Origin: Diphasiastrum complanatum
Taxonomy: Eukaryota > Streptophyta > Lycopodiopsida > Lycopodiales > Lycopodiaceae
Length of the DNA stretch: 64,000 nucleotides
Direction of reading: 5' to 3'
NCBI GenBank assembly: GCA_029204225.1
Contig: CM055095.1
Coordinates: 27,328,958 to 27,392,957, forward strand
In this document: positions 58,693-64,000 of the stretch, in pieces
Numbering within the stretch: position 1 is the stretch's first letter
Layout of the letters: the number at the start of each line of letters is the position of its first letter
Position numbers and translations under genes: made by a program
Notes under the pieces: generated by a model
What the model was told of the DNA's origin: nothing
Seen by the model: only the letters and a program-made list of their open reading frames with translations
Database searches by the model: none

Positions 58693-59312
58693 CTCCAACC
58701 AAGTCTCAGCCTCCCTTGCTGGAATGTTGTCCTGACACTCCCCTTGGCATGCTAGCGCCTCGAAGACTAGGGTCCGTCACACACTTGAAATGTAACCTTC
58801 TCAGATTTATCAATAAAGTGAGATTTTTCTCAAACTGACTCTGATTACCTTCTGGGTTTCAGTGTTCGGTAAAAGCACCAGTTGTAAGGCCGCTTCAAAC
58901 TTTTTAATTTGGCACATAGCTGAGGGTCGTATCCCGGGATGCCAGCAGTATGTCGTCGGGACCATTCGGTCCGTGGCGCCAACGGTATGCTGTTGGGACC
59001 ATTTGGTCTAGGAACTGGTTGTCTCCATATCTGTCGCGGCTTGTGGTTCTGAGTGTTCCTTGCATGAACGTGAATGGGTTAAGCTCTTGGGGAACAGGCT
59101 CTAACCTGTCGGCTGAGTTGGATGGCTTGCTTGGGTGGAAGTTACCTGTTTATGGCTGTCCAGTGGCATGGCGCCAGGTTGGCTTCCAGCACTCGTGACG
59201 AAGCTTTCAGTTGGTTAAGTCTGATGTAAGTCAGACCGCTTGCTTGGAATGGATGTTACTCGTTTGTAACGAAGCTTCGAGTTGCTGAAGTTTGATGTAT
59301 GTCGGGCGGCTG
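58688..59312 (+). repeat. older LTR, 3' part (interrupted)
   Basis: Resumes the LTR at (GCG)AGCTCCAACCAAGTCTCAG, exactly where 54175 stopped, and follows the 3' LTR to GTCGGGCGGCT, with more divergence than the two nested LTRs show to each other. It lacks the last ~200 bp. Confidence 0.8.
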
Positions 59313-60262
59313 GCTTTTCGATTTCCATTTGATGTAGCAATCCGTAGTCTGTGCACTCATGAACTGTAATCTGCGTATTGCTTATCTGATTAGTTTGTAG
59401 TCCTCTTTGTCCGTGTGATAATCAGAGACTCAGTACTATGCTAGATCTTTGTGCAAAGTTCCATTTTGATAAGAATAGTGGATTGATGACTATTAGTAGT
59501 TTTGTATATTCAACTAGTTTGCTAATTATAAGAAATGATCCAAATTATTGATAGATTCTTGAGCTTCCGGAGTTTTATTTAAATAGATATGTAAGTAAAT
59601 ATTGTTTAGAGCAACATAACATGCTGAGTCGAGGCAAGAATGCAGCAGAAACATATGTACTATCAGTATTGGGTCTAGGCCGCCTTATTTTCAATTCTAT
59701 CGTCGTCCAAAGTCTCCGGGACAATAGTGATAACAATAACAAAACGCAACAACGTTGAGTATGTGGCATAAATATGTATGTAGTCCGGGCCTAATAAAAA
59801 GCGACACAACAGGTCAAAGAATGCAGCAGAAAATACCTACGATCAGTTTCGGATGAGAAACAATCTGCTAGATGTAATAAGACAGCTTTATTTGCATTTT
59901 ATGATCATTGAAAGGACCTGCACTTTCATATACAATATTCTCATATTCTTCCATCCTTGACTATCACTTTGTGGTGCAGCCACTACAAAATGGGACGTGA
60001 GAGCGCTGCAAATCGCCTTAGCTTCTATTTATTGATCGTGCTAAGGAGTGCAGCAATATTATCAAAACTCACAGAAGGCACAGAGTCCAGACGCTTATTT
60101 GAAAAACGTCCAGTTAAATCTTTTAACACAGTAGACTATGTCTCAAGAACATAATGGCAAATGATGGTTATGATACAATGAATGGTTTAACCTGTAACTT
60201 GTAAATGGAAAAATTGGATCTAAGCCATCAACCATCAAAGACCTCAAATTGCAGCAGAGCGA
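59313..60262. other. intergenic, includes aldolase 3' flank
   Basis: The part nearest 60262 should hold the aldolase 3' UTR (minus strand). No other gene seen. Confidence 0.5.
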
Positions 60263-61891
60263 TCAATATTTGTAGTCTTTGACATGTAAGCTTTCAGATG
60301 CTCCATCTCCGATTGCAGCATCTCCCTTGTAGATGCCTAAAGTAGCTTCCGAGTTGGCCTTGCAGCGAACAAGTAACGCAGCCTGAGCGGCCGGAATGTT
60401 CTCTTTCTTTCCGGACCAGGCCTTGAGCGTGCTTTGCTGCAGAGCTCTTCCGTAAGAGAAGGTCAGGGTCCAGGGCTTTTTGGTGTCAAGTTTGTTCATG
60501 GCGTTCAGATTCAAGGTAGCTTCCTCCTCGCTCTGTCCTCCTGACAGGAACACGACTCCTGGAACTGCAGCAGGCACTGTCCTCTGCAAAGCGCGCACGG
60601 TATACTCAGCAATCTTCTCATTAGGCACCTTAGGACTGTCAGATCCAGGGGTCACCATGTTCGGCTTCAAGAGCGTTCCTTCCAAAAGGACATGCTGATC
60701 ATTCAGTGCCTTGTAGACAGCAGCAAGTACGCGCTCAGTGACATCGGCGCTCTTCTCAATAGAATGAGATCCATCCACAAGAATTTCTGGCTCAACGATC
60801 GGCACTAGTCCATTCTCTTGGCAGAGGATAGCATATCTGGCAAGGCCTTGTGCGTTTTGCTGGATCGAGAGCTCAGATGGCTCATTTGGTCCGATCTTGA
60901 GCACAGCTCTCCATTTTGCGAATCTCGCCCCAGCTTTGTAGTACTCCGCACAGCGTTCTCCGAGGCCATCAAAACCTTGCGTGGTTGTCTCGCCGTCTGT
61001 TCCAGCCAGCTCCACGACGCCCTTGTCCACCTTGATCCCTGGTAACGTGCCGCCTTCCCTCAGTACATCCACAAAGGGCTTGCCAGCTGCGGTCGTCTGA
61101 TACAAAGTTTCCTCGAATAAAATTGCACCGCTCAGGTATGGCTGCACATCAGGAGCTGTGAAGAGCAGTTCACGATAGGCCTGTCTGTTCGAGGCCACAT
61201 TTTCCACATTGATGGCTTGAAAACGCTTTCCGATTGTTCCCGTGCTTTCATCTGCTGCCAGAATACCTTTTCCAGGAGTGGCGATGTATTTAGCATTTTT
61301 GATGAGCTCCTCTGCACATACATAAGAGTCCGAATATGTAAGTTTGAACTCTTCCAACTTATTGTATGCTCAAGATATTGCAGAAGATGCTTTCGTTCAA
61401 TTCCTAATCCTCAATCTTGTGATAAATTCGCAGATCCTGGAACAAAAGCATGGAAGGATCTTGCTACATAGTACATATACTGCAGCAGCAGTTTAAATTC
61501 TACAAAATGTTCATCGTAATGTCCATGCATCCACTCCTTAACTTCTTGTTCTTAAATTACACCACATATTCTCTAACGAATAGAAAGAACGCAGATCTTG
61601 TAATATACATTTCTGCAGCTTAGTTTCTATCAAACGAGCATCAGAACTAATAGATTAAGCAAATCTATGAATCGTCTAACATAGAATCTATAACGAGACG
61701 GGAAACATGATTGTGCTCAAGATCACATGAAATTGTTGATTGATCAATATCACATAAAATCCATAATAAGCTGCTAATATCACTGTGCTCAAATAAAATC
61801 CATAATAAGCTGCTTATATCACTGTGCTCAAATGGAATCGTTGGTTGATCATTCATGACATACCAGCATACTTCCCAACGTAAGCCGACAT
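60263..61891 (-). CDS. FBA: fructose-bisphosphate aldolase, class I, cytosolic type
   Basis: Cleaves fructose-1,6-bisphosphate to glyceraldehyde-3-phosphate and DHAP (and the reverse) in glycolysis and gluconeogenesis. Two coding exons: 61891-61864 (28 nt, MSAYVGKYA plus one base) and 61311-60263. The 552-bp intron (GTATGT...GTGCAG) splits a Glu codon. The join gives 358 aa, the standard length of plant cytosolic aldolases, with no transit peptide. Visible landmarks: [10 protein letters not shown] (Asp30), GIKVDKG (Lys103), RAVLK (Lys148), [10 protein letters not shown] (Glu183/Glu185), the Schiff-base lysine in GTLLKPNMV (Lys225), [12 protein letters not shown], and the C-terminal KDYKY with the conserved final Tyr. 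The exon-2 frame stays open into the intron to 61357, but no ATG lies there and a stop follows, so the spliced start is right. No lesion seen; apparently functional. Confidence 0.96.
61312..61863 (-). other. aldolase intron 1
   Basis: GT-AG intron after nine codons, phase 1. It contains a short near-tandem repeat (CACTGTGCTCAAAT-AA-TC near 61771-61845). Confidence 0.9.
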
Positions 61892-62044
61892 TGTCTTTTG
61901 GCTGCTTACTTCCCTGTGACCAGAAAAAAATTCCAAGTATAAATCCGCCAAAAACAGATCGCAGATCTGAAAATGATGCCACCGGAAGGGGATTACTGAT
62001 GGATGGATAGAGATGGTTGTGAGAATTGGATCGGGATAGCCGAG

Positions 62045-62052
62045 CATTTATA
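62045..62052 (-). promoter_or_regulatory. TATA box of the aldolase gene
   Basis: Minus-strand TATAAATG (CTCTAAATATAAATGCTCGG context), about 155 bp upstream of the ATG. A pyrimidine-rich CTCACAACC lies about 30 bp downstream and would suit transcription initiation, giving a 5' UTR of about 120 nt. A TTCTGGTCACAG just before the ATG could be a 5'-UTR intron acceptor. Confidence 0.6.
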
Positions 62053-62199
62053 TTTAGAGGATCAAAAGGAAGGGGCGATGAAGCGAAGGAGGCAGAGCTC
62101 GAAGAGATGCGTCTGCTTGTCCGTCCGCCAGCCGCCGCTTGGCCATAGCCTTCCTTTGACGGTTCCAAGTGAGCAAGCTGGAGGCCACGCGGCAGCAAC

Positions 62200-64000
62200 G
62201 TAAAATCTATTTTGTTTTTTTAATATTTTCTTTATCCAACGTTTGCATCCATTATCTCATTTTTCCTCACATTTTTCTAATGAAAATGGAAAAAAAAAAT
62301 TTCCATTTCATATGCTCCACAAGCCGTGCCCAAACAATGCACTTGGGCCCCCATCAAGTGTACATGTTTTCTACCCACAAATTTTTTTCTTGTTTTTGCC
62401 TCAAGAAGGGATGCCTTCCTCCTAGGAATGCAGGTGCACCAAGAGCAGTACATCCACCCCAAGGGTGTCTCTCCTACCAAGGTGGAAGGCCCCACCCCAA
62501 GGGTGTCTCTCCTACCAAGGTGGAAGGCCCCAGGGAACTCCCTTTCCCCCATGTAATGCTGTGTGTGTGTGTGTGTGTGTGTGTTTTCTTTTTGAAACCA
62601 ACAAAATCTGCGTGTGAATAGCCAATGACTCGATGCCACATAGCATATGCAAAACTCCAGGGGTAGAAGGTCACGCCTTGAGGGCATAGCCTTCCACCTA
62701 AGAGTGTGACTGAGGGTGTCACTCGTAACAAGGCATAAGGCCCTAGGGGAACAAGCCCTCCCGTACATAATGCCATGTGCGAGTTCTTTTTCTTTCTTGC
62801 CGTCATGCCTTTGTTTGGGAACCAACTGAAGTGGGACCCCATGCTGAAATTTGTGTGGGAGGTACCTTAAATACAAAGGAGTACACTCATCTAATGGTAA
62901 ATATTTTTGCAATTGGTAAAGACTTTACCTATTTGATAAAAGATTTTACCAATTTGATATATTAATTTATAGTATAATACAAAAATTTTCAAACTAGTTT
63001 TGGTAAAAAAAGGAAGTGCGATATGTCAATCTTTACAAAGAAGAAAACCCTTTTAAGGACCTTGACTATTGGTTCGGGTCGATTTCAAAGCTATATCTCA
63101 AACTAACAAGCCTAGACAAAAAATGTCAAGTGACACTTACTAGTTATATCTGACACTAACCAGGCTCTAGACATGACCTATCAAATGACACAACAAATAT
63201 AAAAGGTCACTTGAAATAAGATTTTACTAAACCTTAATGGTTTAGAAATGAGGTCCTTATTTCTTGAAAATCAAAATAAAAACCTATATTCTTGAGAATA
63301 AGACATTTTTTATGCATATAAAAAGCTTATCTTTTTGTTAGCATATATTCATGGAATGAGAACTTTAAAAAACACAAGCACTTTAATATTGTGATCTTTT
63401 GTTCTTTTCTAAATTGTCTTTATAGTTGTATATATATATTTTTATAAACATAGGGATTGATAGCTTCATCCAATATTGTCCATTTTACAACTATGTCTTT
63501 TTATCTGATTTAGAGAAGGAGAGTGGAAAAGGCTAGTGGTGGTGACCAGGCGGTCGATTTGCCCGATTTGGCATTGCCCTTTACTTAGGGCATGTGATGA
63601 TTGTGGTGGAGATGGTAACTCATAAAGTGGATGTATGCCCCATACACCACAAGGTAATTGATCGAGTAATGATTCCATGAAGGTGATGTGACAGATTAAT
63701 TCCAAACATTCAATGGTGGCCCCAACTCTCCACAATGATGAAGGTAGCCTACATTTCCCATCCATCTATTCATCTCCCATGCAGTACGATGAAACTACCA
63801 CCCTCACAGTTGTTACAGTTCAACTTGTGCCTTAGCCATCACTACCTTTGCAGCACCTATAGAACCTTCGTTGAGCTTCCAGATTGCTTCAAAATCTTTG
63901 CATTAAGTTTTTGGTAACTTGTTTCATAGTACTGAAGAGGCTTGTCCAGTTTTTTTTTTTTTTTTCAAAATTGATTTGCCAAAATAGCATTTTGTCTAAT
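62200..64000. other. aldolase upstream flank; no gene recognised
   Basis: Contains a ~39-bp tandem duplication (CACCCCAAGGGTGTCTCTCC..., 62455-62530), a (GT)n tract at 62562-62584, and AT-rich sequence with long A/T runs toward the end. Open frames up to 211 codons cross the repeats and show no family resemblance. Confidence 0.45.

Noticed and set aside
54479-59198. Repeated open frames with Trp/Leu/Ser-rich sequence recurring at 54.7, 58.0 and 58.9 kb
   Set aside because: They recur because they lie in the duplicated LTRs; LTR sequence is not protein coding, and identity between copies is at the DNA level.
61665-62198. 177-codon minus-strand open frame upstream of the aldolase
   Set aside because: It covers the promoter, 5' UTR, exon 1 in another frame, and part of intron 1; the repeated Ser/Asp/Leu stretch comes from an intronic duplication.
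62277-62912. 211-codon minus-strand open frame with HTHTHT and duplicated Gly/Thr/Leu segments
   Set aside because: Crosses a GT microsatellite and a 39-bp tandem duplication; no family resemblance or gene signals.

Overview
This is nuclear DNA of a land plant. Two genes have plant-type structure: an organellar ribosome recycling factor with short GT-AG exons, and a cytosolic class I aldolase that comes to exactly 358 aa when its tiny first exon is added. Almost everything else is retrotransposon or Helitron-type sequence and simple repeats. The repeat load and lack of close gene spacing would suit a large-genome plant such as a fern or lycophyte, but nothing in the sequence fixes the lineage.

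Layout. 1-5.9 kb: the last five exons of the recycling factor (+), with an old Copia fragment in the intron upstream. 5.9-12.1 kb: a complete young Ty1/Copia element (-) with 682-bp LTRs, a TTCAA target duplication, primer-binding site, polypurine tract and one frameshift. 12.1-15.9 kb: local duplications and a broken AINTEGUMENTA-like AP2 gene fragment (-). 15.9-19.5 kb: a decayed Helitron replicase N-terminus (+) with three copies of an unrecognised basic motif, fused to a DUF4216-like domain typical of CACTA transposons. 20-21.1 kb: a Copia LTR. 22.3-24 kb: a large imperfect inverted repeat of low-complexity sequence. 24-25.7 kb and 29.6-35.9 kb: arrays of a ~340-bp repeat, each ending downstream in a Helitron-like hairpin plus CTAG; the second array is split by a 3'-truncated Copia copy (-). 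37.6-44 kb: three further Copia pieces. 44.1-46.9 kb: a long coiled-coil gag-like frame (-) broken almost only by nonsense codons. 47-51.8 kb: an LTR/leader-like region and an acidic polyprotein (+). 51.8-53.8 kb: a Ty3/Gypsy RT-RNase H (-). 53.8-59.3 kb: an LTR element inserted into the LTR of an older copy of its own family, with a GCGAG target duplication. 60.3-62.1 kb: the aldolase gene (-) with a TATA box. 62.2-64 kb: AT-rich sequence without a recognisable gene.

The two host genes are independent housekeeping genes (organellar translation; glycolysis/gluconeogenesis). The rest is a record of nested insertion, truncation, domain fusion and decay. Best candidates for something not yet described: the repeated basic motif in the Helitron-type protein and its junction with DUF4216, the Helitron-type ends on minisatellite arrays, the inverted repeat at 22.8-23.1 kb, and a 3'-truncated retrotransposon that still appears to have a target-site duplication.
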